Positions 42,579 to 51,554 of a stretch of 64,000 nt of DNA are shown here, one piece after another. The position numbers were made by a program, and so were the translations under genes. This DNA is from Saccharothrix algeriensis (lineage in GTDB: Bacteria > Actinomycetota > Actinomycetes > Mycobacteriales > Pseudonocardiaceae): assembly GCF_016907655.1 (NCBI RefSeq), contig NZ_JAFBCL010000001.1, positions 5,986,001 to 6,050,000 on the forward strand, in the 5' to 3' direction. The notes beneath the pieces are model-generated. The model was not told the DNA's origin. It ran no database searches and saw only the letters and a program-made list of their open reading frames with translations. Numbering within the stretch: position 1 is the first letter of the stretch; every line of letters starts with the position of its first letter.

Positions 42579-44534
42579 ATGAAGCCGCTGGGGAGTTCGG
42601 ACCCGGCACGGGTCGGGCCGTACCGGGTGGTGGCGGAGCTGGGGAGGGGCGGCCTGGGCCGGGTGCTGCTCGGCGTCGGCCCGGACGACCGGCTGGTCGC
42701 GGTCAAGCTGGTCCGGGCGGAGTTCGCCGAGGACTACGGGTTCCGGGCGCGGTTCCGCCGTGAGGTGGAGGCATCCCGCCGGGTGTCGGGCGCGCACACC
42801 GCCGCGGTGGTCGACGCGGACGCGGACGCGCCGATCCCCTGGGTGGCATCGGAGTTCGTGCGCGGTGTCCCGCTGCGCGAGGCGGTCGACGCCGCGGGCG
42901 CGCTGCCGGAGGAGGCCGTGCTGCACCTGGCCGCCGGGATGGCCGCCGCGCTGGTGGAGGTGCACGCCGCAGGGCTGGCGCATCGGGACCTGAAGCCGTC
43001 CGACGTGCTGCTCACCGCCGACGGCGTGCGGGTGGTCGACTTCGGGATCGCGCGAGCCACCGACAGCGGGACCACCCACGTCGGGTGGTCGGCCGATTCG
43101 CCCGGGGCCACGTCCCCCGAGCAGGCGCAGGGCCGACCCGCGGCCCCGGCCGGCGACGTGTTCTCGCTGGGCTGCGTGCTCATCTTGGCGAGCACAGGCG
43201 CCGGGCCGTCCACACCGCGCGCCTTCCACGACGTGGTTCACGCCGAACCCGACCTCAGCGGCGTGCCCGCGGTGGTGCGGGGGCTCGTCGAAGGGTGCCT
43301 GGCCGGGGACCCCGCCGCACGGCCGTCACCCGCCCACCTGCTGGCCGAACTCTCGCCGCACGTCGACGCGTCCCCGGCGCCGTGGCCGTCCGAGGTGCGG
43401 GAGCTGATCGCCCGGCAGGACGCCGAGGTGGGCGAACTCGTGGGCACGGCGGAGGAACAGGCGGTCGAACCCGGTGGTGCGGCCTCCTCCGAGCCGGACC
43501 GCCGGCTCGTCCGGCGTGTGGCGGTCGCCGGCCTCGTCGTGGTCGTCGGCGTCCTGGCGTGGACGTTCCGGCCGGCGCGGGAAACCCCGAGCGCCACGTC
43601 GGAGGCAGGCTCGGCGGGGCAGGGCGGTGTGGTGTTGACGCCGGTCGCCGAACTGGCCGGGCACGCCGACACCGTCACCAGCGTGGCGTTCAGCCCGGAC
43701 GGGCGATCGCTGGCGACGGCGTCCGGGGACCGGACCGTCCGGCTCTGGGACCTCGCCGACCACCAGCTGGTCGGCCGGCCCTTCGAGGCGACGCCGGTGT
43801 CCGCGCTGGCGTTCAGCCCGGACGGGCGCACCCTGGTCACCGGTGGCGCGCTGGGCACGCGGCTGTGGGACGTGGCCAGTCGCCAACAGCTCGGTGAGGC
43901 GCTGCTCCCGGTCGGCGGCTTCATGTCGAAGCCCGTGCTGGACGTCGCATTCAGCCCGGACGGGAAGGTGGTCGCGGACGGCGGCATGATCTCCGGCACG
44001 CGACTGTGGGATGCGGGGAGCCACCGGCAGATCGGCGAAACCCTGCCCGAGAAGTCCGTTTTCGCCCTCGCGTTCAGCCCCGATGGCCGCACCCTGGCCA
44101 GCGGTGGCATGGACGGCGCGTGGCTGTGGGACACAGGGACCCGGCAGCGGGTCGGGGAGCCGATCACGCAGCAGGGCATCGTGTTCGCGCTGGCGTTCAG
44201 CCCGGACGGCCGCACCCTGGCCACGGCCGGCGATCCCGTGGCCAACGCGGTGCGGTTGTGGGACGTCGCCACCCGACAGCAGATCGGTGAGCCCTTCGCG
44301 GAGGGTGTGTCCGGCCTGGCGTTCAGCCCGGACGGCCGTCACCTGGCGACGGTGGGCGGCAGCGCCGGCGGGCCGGAAGTGGTGCGGCTGTGGGACACGG
44401 CCACCCGGCAGCAGGTCGCCGAGGCTCCGGGCGAAGGGGCGCTCAGCGTGGCGTTCAGCCCGGACGGCCGCCACGTGGCCGCACCGAGCAACGACAACCT
44501 CGCCCGACTGTGGAGCCTGACGGGCGGGGGCTGA
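42579..44534 (+). CDS. Serine/threonine protein kinase with WD40 propeller
   Basis: A 651-residue protein. Kinase domain at about 10-260: glycine loop ELGRGGLGRVLLG, Lys in LVAVKLV, catalytic loop HRDLKPSD, DFGIA, and SPEQ in the activation segment. The loop asparagine that normally binds Mg (KPSN) is aspartate here. A membrane helix lies at about 312-330 (VAVAGLVVVVGVLAW), then seven WD40 repeats (VTSVAFSPDGRSLATASGDR onward) that should form one propeller. GGAGGAGG precedes the ATG at 42579. Gene spacing suggests an operon with the STAND gene. Confidence 0.93.
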   Translation: MKPLGSSDPARVGPYRVVAELGRGGLGRVLLGVGPDDRLVAVKLVRAEFAEDYGFRARFRREVEASRRVSGAHTAAVVDADADAPIPWVASEFVRGVPLREAVDAAGALPEEAVLHLAAGMAAALVEVHAAGLAHRDLKPSDVLLTADGVRVVDFGIARATDSGTTHVGWSADSPGATSPEQAQGRPAAPAGDVFSLGCVLILASTGAGPSTPRAFHDVVHAEPDLSGVPAVVRGLVEGCLAGDPAARPSPAHLLAELSPHVDASPAPWPSEVRELIARQDAEVGELVGTAEEQAVEPGGAASSEPDRRLVRRVAVAGLVVVVGVLAWTFRPARETPSATSEAGSAGQGGVVLTPVAELAGHADTVTSVAFSPDGRSLATASGDRTVRLWDLADHQLVGRPFEATPVSALAFSPDGRTLVTGGALGTRLWDVASRQQLGEALLPVGGFMSKPVLDVAFSPDGKVVADGGMISGTRLWDAGSHRQIGETLPEKSVFALAFSPDGRTLASGGMDGAWLWDTGTRQRVGEPITQQGIVFALAFSPDGRTLATAGDPVANAVRLWDVATRQQIGEPFAEGVSGLAFSPDGRHLATVGGSAGGPEVVRLWDTATRQQVAEAPGEGALSVAFSPDGRHVAAPSNDNLARLWSLTGGG

Positions 44535-44827
44535 TGACATCGGACCCGTCCGCCACCGTGCCGACCTCGCCGCGTCGCCCCGGTCCACCCCACGAACGGC
44601 GCCCCGCCGGCACCACGCACTGGCACCCGGTGGGACGCAGCCCACCGGCATGGCGCCGGATGCCGGTTCCGGACACGGGTGGCAGCGGGCGCCAGGGCCG
44701 TGTTGTGCGGCACTTGCGCCGGACAAGGTGTTGGTGGGACACGGCTTCCGTTCCTCGGCGACGCTGTTCTGCCGTGGTGCGGGGAAGAGGGGGGCGTTGC
44801 CGGTGACTTGTCGCGGGAGTCGGGGGC
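44535..44827. other. Gap between the WD40 kinase and the nuclease-like gene
   Basis: Just under 300 bases with no credible gene. It may carry a promoter for the downstream gene, which makes a three-gene operon uncertain. No strong hairpin terminator is visible either. Confidence 0.35.
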
Positions 44828-47701
44828 ATGGGGATCCAGACGCGGGACCAGGGCGCGCTGCGCGACACGATCACGGTGTTGTCGGGGCTGGGCACCCGGC
44901 TGTCGGACGCCTTCGCCGCGGGCCTGGCCGACCTCGTGGAACCACCGCCCGCACCGGGGGACCCGCCCCTCGGCCACCCCGTCACCGGGGCCGAGATCGC
45001 CGAGTTCCGCGCCGCGTGCGAACGCGAACTGGCCACCACGACCCGCGCGCTGGACGTCGAGCTGGCCCGCACCACCCTGCTGGACTGCCTGTGCCTGGCC
45101 GTGCTGTTCGGGCAGGGGGACGACGGCGTGCAGCTGGGCACGGCCAACCCGTTCACCCACGAGATGGAGTTCCTGGCCTCCTGCCAACCGCGGGTCGGCT
45201 CGCCGGACCCGTTCAGCCGCGGCAACCTCAAGGCCGCGCTGCGCGCGCTCGTCCTGGCCCGGCGGCACGACGTGCTGGACGGCCAGTTGGCGCTGACCGA
45301 CGGCTGGACCGACGGCGGGGGCGCCCTGGTCGCGCCGGGCGAGTGGTGGCAGGCGCACGACCAACTGGCCTGGGCCTGGCGGTCCGAGCACGGCGCGTTC
45401 CCGACCCGCTACGACTGGCAGTACTCGCTGCGCCTGGCCCGGTGGATCCGGGACCGCGGCGGCGACCACCCGGACCTGACCGTCCTGCTGCGGGCGCACA
45501 TGTTCGTGCTGTCCAGCTGGGGGGACCTGCTCCGGGAGTTCCACGGCACGGTCACCGACCCCGCGCTGCGCACCCTGCTGCGCGAGCGCACCCTGCTGCA
45601 CCTGCCTGCCGACCTCACCCTGCCCGAGGCGACGGCGAACGACCTGGCCTCGGCCGGGAGCAGGCTCCTGGTGCCCTGGTCGCTGCTGACCGGAGCGCTG
45701 GCGGAACCGCAGCGGCGGGAGGCCGACCGGTGGCGCGCGTTGCTCGCCGCGGACCCGGCGGCGCTGGGCCGCAACACCGCCCGCAGGCACGTGTTCGACT
45801 CGCCGCTGGCCACCACCCCGCTGATCGAGGTCGGGGACCTGGTGCTGTTCAGCCTGCCGCACCTGGTCAGCTCGGACCTCTCCCGGCTGGTCGAGCGGGT
45901 CTTCGCCCGGCTGCCCGACCTGCTGTACCACCGGGCCCGCGGCGAGGTGGTGGAGCAGGCCGCGCTGGACCACCTGGCCGGCGTGTTCCCCGGCGCCCGG
46001 GTGCTGCGCGGCGGCAAGTACCCCGGCACGCGGCCCGGCGAGCTGATCGAGGTGGACGGCGTCCTGGTGTGGCGGGACGTGGTGCTGGTGGTGGAGGGCA
46101 AGGGCGGGTACCTGAGCACGCGGTCCCGGCACGGCGACCCGGAAGCCGCCGCCACCGAGCTGCGGCGCACCGTCGGCGACGGGTTCTTCCAGGTGGCCCG
46201 GCTGGTCCGCGCGCTGGACCGGGACGGCCGCGTCGCGCTGACCGGTGGGCGCGGCGAGTCGCTGACGCTGGAGCGCAGGGCGGTCCGCCGGGTCTACGCC
46301 GTGGTGCCGACCGCGGACACCTTCGACCCGCTGTCCACCGTGCTCGGCCTGCTGTGGCGGCGGCAGGTGCTGCCGGACGGGGCGCTCCCGGTGATCCTGC
46401 CCGTGCCGGAACTGCACCTGCTCACCGATCTGCTGCCCACCCCGCCGGAGCTGCTGGCCTACCTCGAATACCGGGAGGAGCTGCTGGCCACGCCGCAGCT
46501 GCGGACCGGCGGTGAACTCGAACTGCTGGCCACGTTCACCGCGACGATGGACGTCGTCGGCGCGTTCCGCGAGCTGGACGTGCCCAGCGGGACGCTCGGC
46601 ACCGACCACCAGGAGAAGTACCTCGACCCGTGGCTGCAGGACTCCTTCCACGCCTGGCTCAACGGCCTCCCGCCGGTCCCGCCCCCGCGGCGGCACGTCC
46701 GGGCGCACCGCGCGAAGATCGAGCGGTTCCTGGCCGCCACGCGCGACACCGCGTCGGCCGTCGTCCTGCACCAGCTCACCGGGGCCCAGCTCGGCGTGGC
46801 CGAGTTGCACGCCGGGCGCGTGCCGCGGCTGCGCCGCGGCACGCTGTCCCCGCACAGCGCGGGCGAACTGGGCATCGTGGTGTCCAGCCCGCTCGACCCG
46901 ATCGACGTGGTGCGCGCGGTGCGACCGGTGCGCGAGCTGCGCGCCCGCAGCCGGTGGGTCGTGCACCTGACGCCGGGGGTGGACGGGGCCGAGTTCCGGC
47001 TCGCCGAACGGGGCGGTGCGCACGTCTTCGGCTGCGACGCGCCCGCGTCGCTGGCCCGGGAGTCCCGGCTGGGCGCGCTGGCGGACTGGTTCGACCGGGC
47101 CGCGGCGCGGCGGCACGGCACGCACCGGCCGATGACCGCGGCCGACCGGGAGGACGTCGACGCCCTCGTCCGGGCCGGGGCGCCGCGGACCATGGCCCTG
47201 GGCCTCACCCGGCTGGGCCTGACCGCGGCCGTGCTCGACCTGGTCGACCACGACCCGGGACTCGGCCTCACCCGGGCCGCCGACTTCTACCTCACCCACG
47301 TCCGCCGAGCGGCCGACTCGCTCGACGTGGCAACGGCCGACCTGGCCCTGCCCACGTCCGCCGCGCGCGACGTGCTGCGGCTGGTGATCGGCGGCCGGGT
47401 CCACCCGCGGGACGCGGCGGCGCTGGTCGAGCGGGCCGTCAGGAACCCCGCGGAGCCCCCGGAGTCGCTGGCCCGGTCGGCGGGCCTGCTCACCGACCGG
47501 GACGGCGCCCGCCTGGCCGAAGCCCTCCGAGCCGCGCTGGACGCCCTGGACCTGGCACCCGAGCGGATCCGGCTCAGCCGGGGCAGGGAACGCCGCCGCA
47601 CCCGCGACCGCCTGCTCGGCGCGATCCGCCGCGAGCACCCCGACCTCGACCCGCGCGCCGCCGCCGAGCACGTCGAACGGCTGTGGGAACCGCCCGGGTG
47701 A
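44828..47701 (+). CDS. Large protein of unknown family with a PD-(D/E)XK/NERD-like nuclease motif
   Basis: A 957-residue soluble protein; no family recognised over its full length. In the middle, VVEQAALDHLAGVFPGARVL leads into GELIEVDGVLVWRDVVLVVE and GKGG. Asp410, Glu423 and Lys425 fit the D-Xn-ExK core of PD-(D/E)XK nucleases, with an upstream helix glutamate as in NERD/Mrr-type domains. Around it are helical segments rich in Leu and Arg. ATG 44828 follows GGGAG and a G-run. It lies after the WD40-STAND and WD40-kinase genes, so an effector role is conceivable. Confidence 0.7.
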   Translation: MGIQTRDQGALRDTITVLSGLGTRLSDAFAAGLADLVEPPPAPGDPPLGHPVTGAEIAEFRAACERELATTTRALDVELARTTLLDCLCLAVLFGQGDDGVQLGTANPFTHEMEFLASCQPRVGSPDPFSRGNLKAALRALVLARRHDVLDGQLALTDGWTDGGGALVAPGEWWQAHDQLAWAWRSEHGAFPTRYDWQYSLRLARWIRDRGGDHPDLTVLLRAHMFVLSSWGDLLREFHGTVTDPALRTLLRERTLLHLPADLTLPEATANDLASAGSRLLVPWSLLTGALAEPQRREADRWRALLAADPAALGRNTARRHVFDSPLATTPLIEVGDLVLFSLPHLVSSDLSRLVERVFARLPDLLYHRARGEVVEQAALDHLAGVFPGARVLRGGKYPGTRPGELIEVDGVLVWRDVVLVVEGKGGYLSTRSRHGDPEAAATELRRTVGDGFFQVARLVRALDRDGRVALTGGRGESLTLERRAVRRVYAVVPTADTFDPLSTVLGLLWRRQVLPDGALPVILPVPELHLLTDLLPTPPELLAYLEYREELLATPQLRTGGELELLATFTATMDVVGAFRELDVPSGTLGTDHQEKYLDPWLQDSFHAWLNGLPPVPPPRRHVRAHRAKIERFLAATRDTASAVVLHQLTGAQLGVAELHAGRVPRLRRGTLSPHSAGELGIVVSSPLDPIDVVRAVRPVRELRARSRWVVHLTPGVDGAEFRLAERGGAHVFGCDAPASLARESRLGALADWFDRAAARRHGTHRPMTAADREDVDALVRAGAPRTMALGLTRLGLTAAVLDLVDHDPGLGLTRAADFYLTHVRRAADSLDVATADLALPTSAARDVLRLVIGGRVHPRDAAALVERAVRNPAEPPESLARSAGLLTDRDGARLAEALRAALDALDLAPERIRLSRGRERRRTRDRLLGAIRREHPDLDPRAAAEHVERLWEPPG

Positions 47702-47758
47702 TCGGGGAAGGCCCGTGGTCACGGCCCCGGTGGCGCCGTGCCTGCGAGGTGGCCGCCT

Positions 47759-48382
47759 TCAGCGAGGCGGGCGGACCGCGTCGCGGCGCAGCCGTCCGAT
47801 CCCCGGGAGGAATCGCCCGACCCGGCGTGCGTAGGCGAGGTAGTCGGCGCCGTGCAGGCTGATGAGGTGCGGCTCCTCCACCTGGCGCACCAGGACCGAC
47901 ACGGTGGCGTACAACAGCAGCAGCCCGCCGAAGGACACGACGTTGGGCACCGCGAAGGACAGGCCGAGGCCGGTGAGCAGCATCGAGCTGAAGATCGGGT
48001 TCCGCACCACGCCGAACGGGCCGGTGGTGACCAGGTCGGTGCGTTCGGCGGCGTCCACGCCGATGCGCCAGGAAGGTCCCATGGACAGCTGGGCGTACAA
48101 CGTGGCGGCAACGCCGGCCAAGGCGGTGACCGCGCCGAGGGCGCGCAGCGGCAGCTGGTCGAGCGGGTCGATCCGGGGCAGGACGCCGAGCAGGTCCAGC
48201 ACCGGGTTGGTCAACCCGACCAGGCCGATCACCCCGAAAGCCGCTTCGCCTCCCCACTGCACGGGGCCGGAGATCCGCATGCCCGAGTCCCGCCCGCCCG
48301 TGCGCCGCCGCATGGCGGTGATCGGCACGCCGAAGGCGAGGGCCAGCCAGAGCACGTACGTCCCCAGGGCTACGAGGGTCAC
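47759..48382 (-). CDS. Isoprenylcysteine carboxyl methyltransferase-like membrane protein
   Basis: A 207-residue membrane protein with four to five helices. MGPSWRIGVDAAERTDLVTT, GPFGVVRNPIFSSMLLTGLG and the late VEEPHLISLHGADYLAYARR VGRFLP region fit the ICMT/PEMT-type methyltransferase family, in which these segments bind SAM at the membrane interface. Substrate unknown in bacteria. GGGAGG lies 7 bases before the GTG. It is convergent with the nuclease-like gene. Confidence 0.87.
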   Translation of the reverse strand: MTLVALGTYVLWLALAFGVPITAMRRRTGGRDSGMRISGPVQWGGEAAFGVIGLVGLTNPVLDLLGVLPRIDPLDQLPLRALGAVTALAGVAATLYAQLSMGPSWRIGVDAAERTDLVTTGPFGVVRNPIFSSMLLTGLGLSFAVPNVVSFGGLLLLYATVSVLVRQVEEPHLISLHGADYLAYARRVGRFLPGIGRLRRDAVRPPR

Positions 48383-48490
48383 CCGGCGCCTCCCTGGGAA
48401 GACGCGGGCCTGGGACGGGGATCGGGGTTCGGGAGAGGGTGCATCTCAGGTCTTTCGTCCGGGGAGCGCGGGTGGTGTGGTCGAGCGGCG

Positions 48491-49756
48491 TCAGGGGAGG
48501 TCGGCGCCGGTGACGGCCGGTCGGAGGTGCGGTCGGGCCACCGAGTCGACCAAGGGGGACCGGTAGGCGGCGGCCAAGCGGGTCAGTTGGGAGACCTCGG
48601 CGACGTAGACGGCCTCGGTGACCCCGGTGGCGATGGAGTCGGTCTCCTCGGGCACGGCGATCGGGGAGGTGGACCACGGTTTCGTCGCCACCAGCACCCT
48701 GATCTGACAGGCCAGGACCAGGTCCTCCAGGCGGGACCCGGCCAGGCCGGCGGCGCGGCCCAGGCGTTCGGCGTCCCGGGCCACCGCGGGGCTGTGGTAG
48801 GGGCGTATCACGGCCAGCCAGTCGTGGATCTCCATGACCTGGCGGATGACCCGCCACCGCACGCTGAACCTCTCCTGGCGGGCCACGGTCTGCACCGCGC
48901 TCGGGTTGACGGGGTGCAGGGCCGCCCACAGCGGCTTGAGCAGCAGGTGGGCGCGCAGTTCCCAGAGGTACGCGCGGACCCGGCCGGGGACGCGGGCCAG
49001 GGGCTGCCCGTACGCCGGCAGCAGCAGGCCGATCAGGAAGCCCAGCAGGCCGACTTGCGCCGACAGCACCGACAACGGCAGCGCGAGCGCGTCGATGTCC
49101 AGGCCGAACCACCGGGCGGCCATGGCGAGGAACCGGGCCGCGGAAAAGCCCATCGCGCACACAGCGGACACCGCCACGGTGCGAAGCCCGCGCCGCAGCC
49201 ACGGGTGTGCCGCGACATGGCTCGAACGCGACCAGTTCAGGCACAGGCGGGCCACGCCCAGGTGCACGACCCCGTAGGTGATGAGGTACAGGCTGCTGTA
49301 CGCGGCCACAGCGGGCTGCAAAGCGTAGTACGACTCGAAGTCCACGGGGCGCTCATCGGGCACGTCGCCGGCCGCGAACAGCCCGATGAGGACGACCCCG
49401 ACCGCGGCCAGCGTCCAGAGCCTCCAGCGCACCCGGGGTCGTCCTTCCCGGCTGCCCGCCGACCACAGCAGGAGGAGGACCTGCACCGAGGCGGCCAGCG
49501 CGATGATCCCCAGGTGCACGATCGGCGCGGCCAGGTTGGGGACGCCCGACACCCGGTTGATCCGGACCACGACGGGCGGCGCCGCCAACCCCGCAGTCAA
49601 TCCCCCCAACGCCGTCACCACCGCGATGGTCAGGCGCACCGGGCGCATTCCCCTGGACCGCGGGTCCGAGGAGGCGCGCAGCGCCTGGCAGACCTTGACG
49701 GCGCTGATGGCGAACGCCGTCCCGGCGAAGGTGTAGGCGATCACGTGCTGCGACAT
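48491..49756 (-). CDS. MAB_1171c-type multi-pass membrane protein
   Basis: A 421-residue protein. The first 240 residues form about seven membrane helices (AYTFAGTAFAISAVKVCQAL to LGFLIGLLLPAYG). The soluble C-terminal 180 residues include LWELRAHLLLKPLWAALHPV and RQVMEIHDWLAVIRPYHSPA, typical of proteins annotated as MAB_1171c family putative transporters. True transport is not shown. It is the last gene of an XRE-ImmA/IrrE-membrane protein set, 23 bases after the protease stop. ATG 49756 has GGGGGAAG upstream. Confidence 0.8.
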   Translation of the reverse strand: MSQHVIAYTFAGTAFAISAVKVCQALRASSDPRSRGMRPVRLTIAVVTALGGLTAGLAAPPVVVRINRVSGVPNLAAPIVHLGIIALAASVQVLLLLWSAGSREGRPRVRWRLWTLAAVGVVLIGLFAAGDVPDERPVDFESYYALQPAVAAYSSLYLITYGVVHLGVARLCLNWSRSSHVAAHPWLRRGLRTVAVSAVCAMGFSAARFLAMAARWFGLDIDALALPLSVLSAQVGLLGFLIGLLLPAYGQPLARVPGRVRAYLWELRAHLLLKPLWAALHPVNPSAVQTVARQERFSVRWRVIRQVMEIHDWLAVIRPYHSPAVARDAERLGRAAGLAGSRLEDLVLACQIRVLVATKPWSTSPIAVPEETDSIATGVTEAVYVAEVSQLTRLAAAYRSPLVDSVARPHLRPAVTGADLP

Positions 49757-49779
49757 GGCTTCCCCCCGAATCCCGAGCC

Positions 49780-50307
49780 CTACTCCAGCGAACCCGCTAT
49801 CCGGCGCAGCTCCGCCGGAGCCGTGGCGGGCAGCGGTTCCCTGCCGCGCGTCGCGGACCACGCGAACAGCGCTTTGTGCAGCGTCGTGGCCAGTCGTTCC
49901 GCGTCGTGCTCCTCCTGCTCGGTGAAGTCGGTCCGCCCGGCGATCAAGCGCTCGGCCTGGGGGGTGAGGTAGCCGAACAGCCGAGGGCCCTCACTCGTGT
50001 CCACGACGGCCTCGTGCTTCAGCAGCCGGTGGGCGATCTCGTGCAGCAGGACGCCCAGGCGGTAGGTCCAGCTCGGTCCGGGCGAGACCGCGATGGCGAT
50101 GGGGCCCGCGTCGTCCTGGGAGACCCAGGTGCAGCCACTGAGCCCCATCGGCCTGACGTCGATGAAGGCCAGCTTGACCGGTCGCTTCTCCCAGTCGCTG
50201 AGCACCTCGCACAGCCGGTGGCACAGCTGTTCCGTCGTCATCGGGCGCGTCGCCCCGAGGGCCTCGACCAGCCTGGCCGCGATCTTCTTGCGCTCGCTGT
50301 GTCTCAT
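49780..50307 (-). CDS. ImmA/IrrE-family metallo-endopeptidase (DUF955)
   Basis: A 175-residue protein with the zinc motif HEIAH in RLGVLLHEIAHRLLKHE and a downstream acidic ligand region in EQEEHDAERLATTLHKAL. In mobile elements and Deinococcus such proteases cleave a partner XRE repressor to switch on genes. The XRE gene lies directly upstream. An in-frame GTG at 50355, only 4 bases after the XRE stop, is an alternative start adding 16 residues. Confidence 0.9.
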   Translation of the reverse strand: MRHSERKKIAARLVEALGATRPMTTEQLCHRLCEVLSDWEKRPVKLAFIDVRPMGLSGCTWVSQDDAGPIAIAVSPGPSWTYRLGVLLHEIAHRLLKHEAVVDTSEGPRLFGYLTPQAERLIAGRTDFTEQEEHDAERLATTLHKALFAWSATRGREPLPATAPAELRRIAGSLE

Positions 50308-50359
50308 GGGGGCGGTCTGCGATCCCTCTCGTGCTCTCCAGACTGCTTCTTCCACGTCG

Positions 50360-51145
50360 TCAGGGGCTTCCCGGGTCGGCCGCGGCGGGTCCCGGGCCGT
50401 CCCGGTCCGGGTCCTCGTCGCGGTTGTCCACGGCGAGCAGCCGCTCGACCTGGTCGGCCTTCTCCGGGAAGAACGCGCGGGTCATCCGGGCTATGACCGA
50501 GCCCACCACCTGCGGGTCGACCTGCCGGGCCCGGTCGCCCGCGAAGCTGCGCGCCACGACGGCCCGCACGTCGAGCTCCAGCACCGTGGAGATCCTGATG
50601 GCCGTGGCCTCCGCGTCCGCCCGGCGGGCGTAGTCGTCGTCGAAGAAGTACCACGGCTCCACGCCGAACACGGCGGCGATCACCAGCACCTGCCGCAGGC
50701 TCGGGTTGTCGTTGTCCCCCTTGCAGAGGTCGGCCAGCGTCGGCGCGGACAGCGTCCACCCCCGGCCGGGCAGGGCGGCCGTGCACTCGGGGACCCGGCT
50801 CACGATCTCCCGGATGCTGTACGGGTTCCCGCCGGCCGGGCGGATCGACTCGAACAACCGGCGGAGCCTGGCGGTGAAGCCGTCGGAGGTCACCGACCCG
50901 TGCGCGCGGTCGCGGCGGCCCCCGACGAACCACGCGGGGTGCACGCCGAGCACCTGCCCCAGGGCGTGCAGCAGCTTGTAGTTGGGGTTGTCCTTCTTGC
51001 CCGACCTCAGCGCCGACAGGTACTGGGGCGTGACCTGGTGGCCCGCTTCCGCCAGCGCGGCGGTGAGGTCGGCGGTGCTGGTGCCGCGCTCCCGGCAGAG
51101 TTCGTCGAGGAGTCGCCAGAACCTGAGGTGATCGGTGTCGCTCAT
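50360..51145 (-). CDS. XRE-family helix-turn-helix regulator
   Basis: A 261-residue protein with two Cro/cI-like regions: residues about 10-75 (STADLTAALAEAGHQVTPQY then LSALRSGKKDNPNYKLLHAL) and about 115-170 (SAPTLADLCKGDNDNPSLRQ, VLVIAAVFGVEPWYFFDDDY). The C-terminal third is helical with no membrane segment. GAGGAGG sits before ATG 51145. It heads the operon with ImmA/IrrE and MAB_1171c genes and probably represses itself through the palindromes at 51188-51252 until cleaved. Confidence 0.9.
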   Translation of the reverse strand: MSDTDHLRFWRLLDELCRERGTSTADLTAALAEAGHQVTPQYLSALRSGKKDNPNYKLLHALGQVLGVHPAWFVGGRRDRAHGSVTSDGFTARLRRLFESIRPAGGNPYSIREIVSRVPECTAALPGRGWTLSAPTLADLCKGDNDNPSLRQVLVIAAVFGVEPWYFFDDDYARRADAEATAIRISTVLELDVRAVVARSFAGDRARQVDPQVVGSVIARMTRAFFPEKADQVERLLAVDNRDEDPDRDGPGPAAADPGSP

Positions 51146-51187
51146 GGCCTCCTCTCCCCGGGTCGGGCGCTTCGACACCCTGCTTCT

Positions 51188-51252
51188 CGTTGCTCCGCAA
51201 CGGTTAGCAACCAGTTTTTAGCACAGGGCGTCTTGCTGAACAGAACTGGTTG
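51188..51252. promoter_or_regulatory. Palindrome cluster at the XRE operon promoter
   Basis: CGTTGC-TCC-GCAACG (51188-51202) is a perfect 15-bp palindrome. It runs into GGTT-AGC-AACC (51202-51212). CAACCAGTT (51208-51216) is inverted at 51244-51252. The AT-rich segment in between (minus strand GTGCTAAAAACTGG) could hold the -10. Three nested dyads so close to an XRE gene suggest operators. Confidence 0.65.
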
Positions 51253-51512
51253 ACGACCCGTCGGGTAGGCCGCTATTCTCTACGGAGTGTAACGGACCTG
51301 TCGCACATCGGTGGCGGGTTCCGTGCCGGTCGGGCCGGGGTCCCGACCCGCTGTCGTGGTTCCGGCGAGGGGGAGTGCGAGCAGGGCATCCGGAGATCGA
51401 CCATTCGAGGGGTGTGGTCGATCGCCCCGGACTGCGCTGCCGCGATGGGCGATGGACGGGGGGTCGTGTCGGCGCTGTCCTCCGGGTGCCACCGCTCGGC
51501 GGTGCCCGGGGT

Positions 51513-51536
51513 CGTCGTGACGTCGACGTCACGACG
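51513..51536. repeat. Perfect 24-bp palindrome
   Basis: The half-site CGTCGTGACGTC (51513-51524) is followed without spacer by its exact reverse complement to 51536. With no loop it is better suited to protein binding (or a site of DNA cutting) than to an RNA hairpin. It lies between the XRE promoter and the 3' end of a small secreted-protein gene. Confidence 0.8.
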
Positions 51537-51554
51537 CCGTCGCCCACCCCGGTT

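Noticed and set aside
41000..44500. CRISPR-like regularly spaced repeats
   Set aside because: The repeated GGCGTTCAGCCCGGACGG motif is the codons of WD40 blades (AFSPDG), not a CRISPR array.
38695..47701. Assigning the cluster to a named Avs, Thoeris or other known defence system
   Set aside because: No effector domain is fused to the STAND protein and the nuclease motif is in a separate gene; no named system matched what I can see.
44339..47722. A 1127-residue antisense frame opposite the nuclease-like gene
   Set aside because: Its composition (Arg, Gly, Val, Gln, His) is that of a GC-rich shadow; the plus strand has normal codon bias.
48491..51145. An integrated prophage based on XRE and ImmA/IrrE genes
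   Set aside because: No integrase, attachment repeats, structural phage genes or composition change were seen nearby.
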